Source of the DNA: Pseudomonas marginalis
GTDB taxonomy: Bacteria > Pseudomonadota > Gammaproteobacteria > Pseudomonadales > Pseudomonadaceae
DNA length: 64,000 nt
Reading direction: 5' to 3'
NCBI RefSeq assembly: GCF_900105325.1
Contig: NZ_FNSU01000003.1
Span: 3,919,501-3,983,500, forward strand
Position numbers and translations under genes: made by a program. The notes beneath the pieces are model-generated. The model did not search any database, had not been told where the DNA came from, and was given only the letters and a program-made list of their open reading frames with translations. Below are positions 36,140 to 42,865 of the stretch, in pieces. Position 1 is the stretch's first letter. Every line of letters begins with the position of its first letter.

Positions 36140-36903
36140 TGTTCCCGCAGCAGTTGGCGAACCTGGCTGGAGGCTGCCCGATTAGTCGCGCCGAGGCGTC
36201 CGCGCAGATCGGCGCTGCCGATGTCCTTGATCGCATTCACCAGGCAATCACTGACCCGCGCTACATCGTCCGCCGTGGGCTGTTCAATCTGGCTGACCGA
36301 CAAGGTCTCCCACAGCAAGCCGAGGCTGGCATAGCTGTCGATGTCATAGGCCATGGGCGGCACACTGGCGGCCAGGGCTTCCAGCTCTTCGACGCTGCGC
36401 AGGGTCACCCGCGCGGCCGAGGCCTTGCCCATGGCGTGCACCATTACGCCGGGGTCGCGCAGGGCAATCAGGCGGTTGGCCTGGTAGCCATGGGCCAGGA
36501 ACGCACCGGACATGGCCTTGCCCACCAGCAGCGCAATCACTGGGTGGCCGGCGAGGCGCGCGCGGGCATAGCTGTCGGCCGCAGCGGCCAGGGCCTGGTG
36601 GATGCCGAGGGCTTCTTCGCGACGGCCATAGGCTTGGCTGGGCACATCGACGATGGCGATGATGGGCCGCTTGTCGCCGCGGGCGATGGCCTCATCGACG
36701 GCCTTGGCCAGGCCCCAGCCTTCGAGCAGGCCGACTTCGCCATTGCGCGCCCGAGAGAAGCGGTTTTGCGCGTCGGTCACCACGGCGACAAAGCGCACCT
36801 GTTGCTCACCCAATACACCGTCGGCCACCCTCAGCGACGCCGGCAAATCGTCTACAACTGGAGCGCCGGCGCTCAATGCGTTGAACCACTGCAAGCCTCT
36901 CAT
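36133..36903 (-). CDS. mdcE: Malonate decarboxylase gamma subunit
   Basis: Partner of MdcD in the carboxyltransferase-fold decarboxylase that releases CO2 from malonyl-ACP. The 256-residue protein has GDKRPIIAIVDVPSQAYGRR and GHPVIALLVGKAMSGAFLAH, matching the crotonase-like carboxyltransferase fold. It overlaps mdcD by 4 bases and mdcG by 7. Confidence 0.93.
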   Translation of the reverse strand: MRGLQWFNALSAGAPVVDDLPASLRVADGVLGEQQVRFVAVVTDAQNRFSRARNGEVGLLEGWGLAKAVDEAIARGDKRPIIAIVDVPSQAYGRREEALGIHQALAAAADSYARARLAGHPVIALLVGKAMSGAFLAHGYQANRLIALRDPGVMVHAMGKASAARVTLRSVEELEALAASVPPMAYDIDSYASLGLLWETLSVSQIEQPTADDVARVSDCLVNAIKDIGSADLRGRLGATNRAASSQVRQLLREQW

Positions 36904-37742
36904 GAGCGTTCTCCCTGATACAGCTCGCGCACCGTCGCCGGGTCGATTTGCGCTACGGCGTCCAACTCGGCCAAGCGTGTGAGGTAATAATCAGCCTGGC
37001 GACTGCGTTGTTGGGCGGGCACGCCTTGCTGCAACAACGCGCTGACCGTCTGCTGGATCTGCGCCGCATCGTCGGCCACGTAACGGTCGGCCAGGCCGCT
37101 GTTGAAACGCTGTTCGCCGCCCGTGAGGCTCCAGATAAAAGGACGGTCGCGGGAGTCGTACTCTTCCAACCCGGCTTCCTGTTCGATCACCTGCGGACCA
37201 TTCAGGCCCAGGCGCGCTTCGCGGGTGACGACGAGGTAGCTGCACAGCCCGGCGGCGATGGACATGCCACCGAAACAGCCAACGCTGCCCGCCACCACGC
37301 CGATCACCGGCTGGTACTGGCGCAGGTCGACAATCGCCGCGTGTATGTCGGCAATCGCGGCCAGGCCGAGGTTGGCTTCCTGCAAGCGCACGCCGCCGGT
37401 TTCCAGCAGCAGCACGGCGCGGGTCGGGATGCCCTTGCGGTTGTCTTCGGCGGCCAGTTCCAGGGCGCCGGCGATTTTCGCGCCGCCCACTTCACCGAGG
37501 CTGCCGCCCTGGAAGTTACCTTCAATGGCCGCAATCACTACGGGCAAGTCGCCGATGCTGCCCTTGGCGATCACCACGCCGTCATCGGCCTGGGGCACCA
37601 CCCCTTGGCGGCTGAGCCAGGGCGACATGACCCTCTGGAACGGGTCGATCAGTTCGCGAAAGGTGCCGGCATCCAACAAGGCCTTGGCCCGCTGCCGCGC
37701 ACCCAGTTCCACGAAGCTGTGTTTAGCCAGCAAGTCAGTCAT
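36900..37742 (-). CDS. mdcD: Malonate decarboxylase beta subunit
   Basis: Catalytic subunit with MdcE for malonyl-S-ACP decarboxylation. The 280-residue protein has VVIAAIEGNFQGGSLGEVGG and GIPTRAVLLLETGGVRLQEA, typical of the beta subunit with its oxyanion-hole loops. The start at 37742 (MTDLLAKHSFVE) overlaps the mdcC end by 8 bases; the track to 37817 lies in mdcC. Confidence 0.94.
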   Translation of the reverse strand: MTDLLAKHSFVELGARQRAKALLDAGTFRELIDPFQRVMSPWLSRQGVVPQADDGVVIAKGSIGDLPVVIAAIEGNFQGGSLGEVGGAKIAGALELAAEDNRKGIPTRAVLLLETGGVRLQEANLGLAAIADIHAAIVDLRQYQPVIGVVAGSVGCFGGMSIAAGLCSYLVVTREARLGLNGPQVIEQEAGLEEYDSRDRPFIWSLTGGEQRFNSGLADRYVADDAAQIQQTVSALLQQGVPAQQRSRQADYYLTRLAELDAVAQIDPATVRELYQGERS

Positions 37743-38034
37743 GGCCGATCTCCTCGAATCCCTGTTCCAGGCGCAAACGCACCACGCCTGGGGTGGCGCC
37801 GAAATCGTGGATATCAATGTTCAGGGCGGGTGGCGTCTGCTCTTGGAAAATGCGTTCGAACAGGTGCTGCCAGCGTTGTTCGGCGCCATTCACCGAGGTC
37901 TGTACCTGGATGGTCAACGTGCCGGCCGTGCCCGGCTCCAGCAGCACTTCCAGGTCGCCCGAGCCGACGCAACCCACCAGCGCACGGCCTGTTGGCGGCT
38001 GCCCGGCGGGGAATTCAAAGGATAAGGTTTCCAT
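37735..38034 (-). CDS. mdcC: Malonate decarboxylase acyl carrier protein
   Basis: Small (99 residue) carrier subunit bearing the 2'-(phosphoribosyl)-dephospho-CoA thiol. The conserved attachment site GSGDLEVL contains Ser25 when counted from METLSFEF, the position reported for MdcC. The ATG at 38034 is preferred over a GTG at 38037; it overlaps the mdcB stop by one base (TGATG). Confidence 0.94.
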   Translation of the reverse strand: METLSFEFPAGQPPTGRALVGCVGSGDLEVLLEPGTAGTLTIQVQTSVNGAEQRWQHLFERIFQEQTPPALNIDIHDFGATPGVVRLRLEQGFEEIGHD

Positions 38035-38867
38035 CACAACGCTCCGTCGAGGCGGTCGATAAACAGGCAGGCGGCCAACAGGTCGGCGGCGCCACCGGGG
38101 GAGGCATTCAGGGCCAGCAGTTGATGGTCCAGCTCATGCAGTTGGCGGCGCCCGGCGAGGCTTGCGCTGCCGCCGGCGTCGAGCACGGCCTGGGCACCGC
38201 GCTGCATGGCATGCAGGCCTTCCAGGCCGGCGCGATAGAGCACGCAGGTGTCGGCCAGGTCGGTCATGATCGCGAGCAAGGCGTCAAGACGCGCGTTCTG
38301 TTCACCGACGTTCTGGCGGCGGCTCTGGCGCAGTTGCGGCAGACCGCGTTGGGTCACGGCGGGGAAGCCCAGTTGCGCTTCTTCACGGGCACCACGTGCG
38401 CCGTAGCGTTGCGCGACCTGGGCGCCGTGGCTCATCGATTGGGGCGCGTAACGGTCGTTGAGCAGGGCCAGTCTGGCGGCGTTCAGCGTTATGGCTCGCG
38501 GTTCCAGGGCAGCCGCTGCGGTCAGCAGGCCAAGGGCCCAGATCGCACCGCGATGGGTGTTCACGCCGTGGGTGGTGACGAGCATCGCCTGTTCGCCTTC
38601 GCGCCCGATACGGCCGAGGGCTTCGCGCAGGGGCAAGCCGACTTCACCGAGTTCAAGCGCCGCCTCGGCCATTGCCTTGAACATCGGCCACAGCGACAGC
38701 GCCGAGGCGTGCATCAGCCCCAGGTGCAAATCACTGTGGGCGCCGTTGCCGCGACGGTCCACCAGGGCGGGCTTGGGCGACAGGTCGGCTTCATCGATCA
38801 GCGCATCGACGGCCATATCCGCCAGGCGATCCGCGAGGCTGAGTTCGTGCAGTTTAAGGGCGCGCAT
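38034..38867 (-). CDS. mdcB: Triphosphoribosyl-dephospho-CoA synthase
   Basis: Makes the prosthetic-group precursor of MdcC from ATP and dephospho-CoA. The 277-residue protein has PKPALVDRRGNGAHSDLHLG and HGVNTHRGAIWALGLL, signature motifs of the CitG/MdcB family. It starts directly after mdcA (no spacer) and overlaps mdcC by one base. Confidence 0.94.
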   Translation of the reverse strand: MRALKLHELSLADRLADMAVDALIDEADLSPKPALVDRRGNGAHSDLHLGLMHASALSLWPMFKAMAEAALELGEVGLPLREALGRIGREGEQAMLVTTHGVNTHRGAIWALGLLTAAAALEPRAITLNAARLALLNDRYAPQSMSHGAQVAQRYGARGAREEAQLGFPAVTQRGLPQLRQSRRQNVGEQNARLDALLAIMTDLADTCVLYRAGLEGLHAMQRGAQAVLDAGGSASLAGRRQLHELDHQLLALNASPGGAADLLAACLFIDRLDGAL

Positions 38868-40538
38868 TTACCAGCTCCTGAATTTGGCGGGCGGGTTGTA
38901 CAGGCCACCGGACCACTCCACCAGGTCGGCCACACTCTTGGCGGCCAACAGCTCGCGGGTGGCGTCGGTGCGGCGGATGCCCAAATCTTCGGGCAAGGCG
39001 ATCAGGCCTTCGCGGCGCATGCGCGCGGTGTCCTTGGGGTTGTGGCGCATGCCGATGGCGGTGACCCCGGCGACGGCGGCGATCATCGCCTGGCGCTCTT
39101 CCAGGGACCGCGCCTTGTACAGGTAGGCGATGCCTTCTTCGGTGAGCAGGTGGGTGACGTCGTCACCGTAGATCATGATCGGCGCCAGGGGCATGCCGCT
39201 TTTGCGCGCCACTTCGACCGCATCCAGGGTGTTGACGAAGGTGGGCTTGCCGCCTTCCTGGAAGGTCTCGACCATCTGCACCACAAGCTTTTTGCCGCGC
39301 TCCAGCAGCGCTTCCGGCGCGTCGCCGTGGCGCATGTCCAGCCATGCCGGCGTACCGTGACGACGGCCACGCGGGTCGTGGCCCATGTTCGGCGCCCCGC
39401 CAAAGCCGGCGAGGCGGCCACGGGTCACGGTGCTGGAATGGCCGTCGCCGTCGACTTGCAGGGTAGCGCCGATAAACAGGTCCACCGCGTATTGGCCGGC
39501 CAGCTGGCAGAACATTCGGTTGGAGCGCATCGAACCGTCGCGGCCGGTGAAGAACACATCCGGGCGCGCGGCGATGTAGTTCTCCATGCCCAGTTCGGTG
39601 CCGAAGCAATGCACGCTTTCCACCCAGCCGCTTTCGATGGCGGGGATCAGCGTGGGGTGCGGGTTGAGGGTCCAGTTGCGGCAGATCTTGCCCTTCAAGC
39701 CCAGGGATTCACCGTAGGTGGGCAGGATCAATTCGATGGCGGCGGTGTTGAAGCCGATGCCGTGGTTGAGGGACTGCACATTGTGTTTTTCGTAGATGCC
39801 GCGGATCGCCATCATCGCCATCAACACATGCACCGGCTTGATATGGCGCGGGTCGCGGGTGAACAGCGGCTCGATGTAGAACGGCTTGTCGGCCACCACC
39901 ACAAAATCCACCCAACTGGCGGGGATGTCGACGCGGGGCAAGTCGCTGACGTCATCCACCAACTGGTTGACCTGCACGATCACGATGCCATCGCTGAACG
40001 CGGCGGGCTCGATCAGCGCCGGGGTGTCTTCGGTGCTGGCGCCGGTGTAGATATTGCCGGCGCGGTCGGCCATGAAACCGGCGGACAGTACGACGTTGGG
40101 GATCAGGTCCACCACCAGCCGTGCATAGAGCTCGATGTAGGTGTGGATCGCGCCGATTTCCAGCAGGCCGTCTTCGAGCAGTTGGCTGATGCGCAGGGAT
40201 TGGGTGCCGGCGAAGGAAAAGTCCAGCTTGCGCGCGATGCCCTTTTCAAACAGGTCCAGGTGCTCGGACCGCCCGACGCTGGGCATGATCATGTGCAAAT
40301 CGTGGAGTTTGGCCGGGTCAGTCTGGGCCAGGGAGCGCGAGAGGAAGTCGGCCTGCTTCTGGTTGTTGCCTTCCAGCACCACGCGGTCGCCGGGGAGGAT
40401 CAGCGCCTCAAGCGCCTCGACAATCCTGTCACTGGGCAACACGGCCCCGTCTGCGATTTTTTTGACCAGCCCCAGCCGCCGCTGCTTCTCGTCGCGCCGC
40501 CGCGTCCAGCGCGAGTCGGGGTTTATTGTTGTTGTCAT
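38868..40538 (-). CDS. mdcA: Malonate decarboxylase alpha subunit (acyl-carrier transferase)
   Basis: Transfers the ACP thiol between acetyl and malonyl groups, the first step of each catalytic cycle. The 556-residue protein has VLEGNNQKQADFLSRSL, HMIMPSVGRSEHLDLFEKG and GGAPNMGHDPRGRRHGTPAW. It is the first gene of the mdcABCDEGH-madLM unit and has GGAG upstream of its ATG. A LysR-type box lies 82-96 bases upstream of the start. Confidence 0.96.
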   Translation of the reverse strand: MTTTINPDSRWTRRRDEKQRRLGLVKKIADGAVLPSDRIVEALEALILPGDRVVLEGNNQKQADFLSRSLAQTDPAKLHDLHMIMPSVGRSEHLDLFEKGIARKLDFSFAGTQSLRISQLLEDGLLEIGAIHTYIELYARLVVDLIPNVVLSAGFMADRAGNIYTGASTEDTPALIEPAAFSDGIVIVQVNQLVDDVSDLPRVDIPASWVDFVVVADKPFYIEPLFTRDPRHIKPVHVLMAMMAIRGIYEKHNVQSLNHGIGFNTAAIELILPTYGESLGLKGKICRNWTLNPHPTLIPAIESGWVESVHCFGTELGMENYIAARPDVFFTGRDGSMRSNRMFCQLAGQYAVDLFIGATLQVDGDGHSSTVTRGRLAGFGGAPNMGHDPRGRRHGTPAWLDMRHGDAPEALLERGKKLVVQMVETFQEGGKPTFVNTLDAVEVARKSGMPLAPIMIYGDDVTHLLTEEGIAYLYKARSLEERQAMIAAVAGVTAIGMRHNPKDTARMRREGLIALPEDLGIRRTDATRELLAAKSVADLVEWSGGLYNPPAKFRSW

Positions 40539-40675
40539 GGTCGCTCCACGGGTTTGCTGTCGTGGGCTGTACCTTAGGAGTGATTCAGGGGGCCATCAAT
40601 CAAGCTGGGCGGCGGATCGTTACGGTTGGAGTAATGGAGCATCAGCAAATGCTGACCCGAGCCAAAAGATGATCT
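40539..40675. promoter_or_regulatory. mdcA upstream region with LysR-type box
   Basis: ttac-N7-gtaa at 40620-40634 gives the T-N11-A pattern of LysR operators and is well placed for MdcR. A second perfect dyad, tcagca-aa-tgctga, lies at 40642-40655. No clear -10/-35 pair was found on the minus strand by eye. Confidence 0.5.
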
Positions 40676-40802
40676 AAATGTGGGAGGGGCGGTGCGACGA
40701 TTCGACTTGCCCCCGATGGCGGTGGGTCAGCTAAGTGATGTATCAACTGACACTCAGCCATCGGGGGCAAGTCGAATCGTCGCACCGCCCCTCCCACATT
40801 TG
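40676..40802. repeat. Long imperfect inverted repeat (second REP type)
   Basis: aaatgtgggaggggcggtgc and its reverse complement flank the element; each arm is about 45 bases (through cgattcgacttgcccccgat) with a ~36-base spacer. It is a doublet of the type whose single units occur at 59872 and 63180. It forms the left border of the accessory patch. Confidence 0.85.
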
Positions 40803-40825
40803 TTCAGTGATGCCTGTTAGATAGC

Positions 40826-40863
40826 GGTCCCAAACAGGGGCTGATCAGTCCCTGTTTGGGACC
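40826..40863. other. Perfect 14-bp hairpin over the end of the DUF6124 gene
   Basis: ggtcccaaacaggg (40826-40839) and ccctgtttgggacc (40850-40863) are exact inverted copies around a 10-base loop that includes the stop codon of the frameshifted gene. The 3' end of the coding sequence is thus mirrored downstream. A T-rich tail is short, so terminator function is only possible. Confidence 0.6.
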
Positions 40864-41106
40864 TTTTCCAGCGAAGGGCTGACCTGCTCCAGCGCCCGAT
40901 CCACCAGCAACTGCCCCAACTCGGTCATTTGCTGGATCCCGAGCATGATGGCGCGCTGGGAAGTGTCCAGGTCGAAGGCCAGGTTGCAGGTGAGTGCGTT
41001 GAGGGAGGACAGGGTTTCGCTGGCGTTGACCAGCAGGGTTTCGGTGTTTTGGTGGGGGGTTTACGGTGAAGAGGCTTGCGGGCGGATTGGGGGTAGGTTT
41101 AACCAT
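40845..41106 (-). pseudogene. DUF6124 family small protein, frameshifted
   Basis: The ATG at 41106 begins MVKPTPNPPAS, the typical N-terminus of Pseudomonas DUF6124 proteins. After a run of six C on the coding strand (plus-strand G at 41054-41059) the family sequence continues in another frame: TETLLVNASETLSSLN, CNLAFDLDTSQRAIMLGIQQ, LLVDRALEQVSP and stop at 40845-40847. Removing one base from the run would give an intact protein of about 86 residues. Without that change the frame reads on to 40804 with no family similarity. This is either a slippage mutation, programmed slippage or a sequencing error. Function of the family is unknown. Confidence 0.8.
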
Positions 41107-41159
41107 GATTTACAACTCCGATATGTGATGGAGACTGCCCTTTTCCGCTTGCACGCGAA

Positions 41160-41501
41160 TTAAGGTGGCAGCTGTGCGCAGGTGTGCAAGACCGGGCATA
41201 TCGGACCCCGGCAGACCCCGAAGGATCTCCCACGCACAGCCGCCATAACAAATACAGCAGGCATAAAAAACGCCCGTTGAATGGCTATGGGCGTTGGTGC
41301 GCCGACATGTAACCGGACTTGCACGTCCGTGTCACCGTTTTTTGCGATGACGGGACGAAGACTAGGCGCGCTGACTGCACGCGACAAGTTCATGCATAAC
41401 CCAAAATCTTGCAGGAAAAATCCGAAGCCCCAGCCGCAGCCGCCAGCCAGCGCAAGACCAAAGCCCTGCAATAGGGTGACGCGGAGCGTGGGAACGATCA
41501 T
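41160..41501 (-). CDS. Doubtful ORF over the structured RNA region
   Basis: An open frame of 113 codons (MIVPTLRVTLLQGFG... ending VLHTCAQLPP). The middle part (SLRPVIAKNGDTDVQVRL, then FFMPAVFVMAAVRGRSFG) recalls phage-type Ash or Icd-like small proteins, but I cannot confirm this by eye. A minus-strand terminator lies inside the frame, which argues against a full-length product. An overlapping plus-strand frame (41281-41526) is equally unsupported. Confidence 0.25.
   Translation of the reverse strand: MIVPTLRVTLLQGFGLALAGGCGWGFGFFLQDFGLCMNLSRAVSAPSLRPVIAKNGDTDVQVRLHVGAPTPIAIQRAFFMPAVFVMAAVRGRSFGVCRGPICPVLHTCAQLPP
41265..41400 (-). ncRNA. Candidate structured RNA ending in a terminator (C4 antisense-like)
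   Basis: Read on the minus strand, 41400 to 41265 contains a hairpin cggac-gtgcaa-gtccg nested in ggtgaca/tgtc and ggtg/cacc pairings, followed by a terminator: aacgccc, a 13-base loop, gggcgtt and six T (41265-41295). This order of a nested stem and a terminator fits a small regulatory RNA. It recalls the C4 antisense RNAs of phages that precede icd-like genes; that assignment is tentative. Confidence 0.4.
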
Positions 41502-41598
41502 CGACACTCAGAAGAGAATTATCTGACAGACTTTTCAGGTTGTTGCTCGGAACCGTTGTCCCTAGCCTTTTCGCTCCGAATAGCTACGGGCAGGCATC

Positions 41599-41670
41599 AT
41601 GAACCCGATCGTTAATCCCGATGCAAGGCCATTGCAGAGCGTGATGTATCACATCACAATCGCGCCATGA
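41599..41670 (+). CDS. 23-codon micro-ORF overlapping the higB start
   Basis: ATG at 41599 opens a frame (MNPIVNPDARPLQSVMYHIT...) that ends in TGA at 41668-41670, overlapping the higB ATG as ATGA. A GGCAGG sequence upstream is a possible ribosome site, while higB itself has none. It could couple translation of the toxin; it could also be chance. Confidence 0.35.
   Translation: MNPIVNPDARPLQSVMYHITIAP
41641..41657. promoter_or_regulatory. Perfect dyad upstream of higB, candidate HigA operator
   Basis: gtgatgt-atc-acatcac has 7-bp exact arms and ends 9 bases before the higB start. HigA antitoxins autorepress through such palindromes, so this is the probable operator. Confidence 0.65.
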
Positions 41671-41945
41671 TCGTCAGCTGGAAACATAAAGGACTCAGGG
41701 CGTTCTATGAGACCGGTTCAACCAGAGGCATCAACGCAAATCATGCAAAGCGCTTGCGCCGCATGCTGCTCATTCTGGACAAGGCCGAGCACCCAGATGC
41801 ACTGGATCTGCCCGGCTGGCGCTTCCACCGTTTGAAGGGCGACCTGATCGACTACTGGTCAGTCAGCATAAGTGGTAACTGGCGCATCATTTTTCGGATG
41901 TTCGACGATCAGGTCGAACTGGTTGATTATCTTGATTACCACTGA
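41667..41945 (+). CDS. higB: HigB-type toxin (RelE superfamily)
   Basis: Ribosome-dependent mRNA interferase family. The 92-residue protein has the HigB pattern: KGLRAFYETGSTRGI near the N-terminus, LPGWRFHRLKGDLIDYWSV and the C-terminal WRIIFRMFDD segment. It precedes higA by 14 bases, the reversed toxin-first order normal for higBA. It has no clear ribosome site of its own. Confidence 0.92.
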   Translation: MIVSWKHKGLRAFYETGSTRGINANHAKRLRRMLLILDKAEHPDALDLPGWRFHRLKGDLIDYWSVSISGNWRIIFRMFDDQVELVDYLDYH

Positions 41946-41959
41946 GTAGAGGTATCGAT

Positions 41960-42247
41960 ATGGGTATGCACAACCCACCTCACCCAGGTGAAATTCTGCT
42001 TGAGGACGTGGTCCCAGCCTTGGGCATCACCATCACCGAAATGGCTAAACGTCTTGGCTTTGCCCGCGAAACTTTTTCAAGGATCTTGCATGGCCACGCT
42101 CCCGTCAGCCCGGACCTTGCCGTCCGGTTGGAGCGAGCCGGCGTAAGTACTGCACAACTATGGCTATCGATGCAAAGTGCCTACGACTTGTGGCAGGCCG
42201 AGCATCGGGAGCAGCCGTTGATTGAGCGGTTTGCGCGGATTGATTGA
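41960..42247 (+). CDS. higA: HigA-type antitoxin (XRE family)
   Basis: The 95-residue protein starts with the typical HigA sequence HNPPHPGEILLEDVVPALG, followed by a helix-turn-helix (TEMAKRLGFARETFSRILHG) and a C-terminal dimerisation part (LWLSMQSAYDLWQAEH). It should neutralise HigB and repress the operon. The ATG at 41960 follows a GAGG site at about 41949. Confidence 0.93.
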   Translation: MGMHNPPHPGEILLEDVVPALGITITEMAKRLGFARETFSRILHGHAPVSPDLAVRLERAGVSTAQLWLSMQSAYDLWQAEHREQPLIERFARID

Positions 42248-42264
42248 GCTTGAGCAAGTCTCCC

Positions 42265-42359
42265 TGCGTAGCAGCTGTCGAGCCCTGGCGAGGCTGCGTC
42301 AGCGGTGTGTCAGACGGGCCGCAAGCGCAGCCTCGCCGGGGCTCGACAGCTGCTACGCA
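42265..42359. repeat. Inverted repeat of a third type, right edge of accessory patch
   Basis: tgcgtagcagctgtcgagcc and its near-exact reverse complement (ending 42359) form a 95-bp element with ~33-base arms. It lies directly after higA and before the chpC stop. No second copy is in the window, but the structure is REPIN-like. Confidence 0.8.
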
Positions 42360-42409
42360 ATATCACATTCAGATGCCCCTCCCACAGGGGATCCTCACAT
42401 GACTTAGAT

Positions 42410-42865
42410 TCACGCCAACCCGGACTCCACCAGCAACGCCTCGAGCCCCATCAAATCCGGCACCTTAGCCACATGTTCCCCCACCTGCACCGCCGCCAGT
42501 TCCAGCGGGCACAGCGGCACGTCCACGTAGCTCAATTCGCTATCGAGCTTGTACGACCGTGGAATCCCCTGGATCACCAGCGCAATAAACTTCAACGTCG
42601 GTCGGCCGCCCAGTGCATTCAACACCACGATCCGCGAGCGTTCGCCGGTCACGCCGGCCTCGCCGCACGCCGCTTCAAAGCTGATCAACGGGATTTGCCG
42701 ATCCCGCCACGTCACTTGCCGCAAATACCACGGCGGCGCATCGCTGGCCGGTTCGCCGCGTTGGAAGTCGATCAACTCGGCGATGGCGACGTTGGGCAGT
42801 ATCAGGTGGCGGTCGGCCAGGGGCAGGAGCAGGCCGGTGAGTTGGCTGGTGCGGTGGTCAAGCAC
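42410..42865 (-). CDS. chpC: CheW-like protein ChpC
   Basis: Coupling protein of the type IV pilus chemosensory system. The 151-residue protein is a single CheW-type domain (LILPNVAIAELIDFQRGE, WYLRQVTWRDRQIPLISFE). The GTG start at 42865 overlaps the chpA stop by 8 bases, so it is translationally coupled to chpA. In P. aeruginosa ChpC helps connect additional inputs to ChpA. The chpB methylesterase gene that lies between chpA and chpC there is absent here. Confidence 0.85.
   Translation of the reverse strand: MLDHRTSQLTGLLLPLADRHLILPNVAIAELIDFQRGEPASDAPPWYLRQVTWRDRQIPLISFEAACGEAGVTGERSRIVVLNALGGRPTLKFIALVIQGIPRSYKLDSELSYVDVPLCPLELAAVQVGEHVAKVPDLMGLEALLVESGLA

Larger units (their letters stand above)
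41107..41666. other. 560-bp stretch without a confident gene
   Basis: Between the DUF6124 pseudogene and higB. It holds the minus-strand structured RNA candidate and doubtful ORF, then about 90 bases upstream of higB with a micro-ORF and a perfect operator-like dyad. No transposase, integrase or attachment repeat is visible. Confidence 0.6.

Noticed and set aside
36948..40577. 1209-codon plus-strand open frame opposite mdcA-mdcD
   Set aside because: Covers four well-recognised minus-strand genes in overlapping order; an antisense artefact of GC-rich codon use.
40804..40844. C-terminal continuation of the DUF6124 frame to 40804
   Set aside because: Family similarity is in the other frame; this tail is only the out-of-frame reading after the slip.
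41281..41526. 81-codon plus-strand ORF overlapping the structured RNA candidate
   Set aside because: No ribosome site; composition rich in Pro/Lys/Arg and overlapped by an equally open minus frame. Left undecided in favour of the RNA structure.
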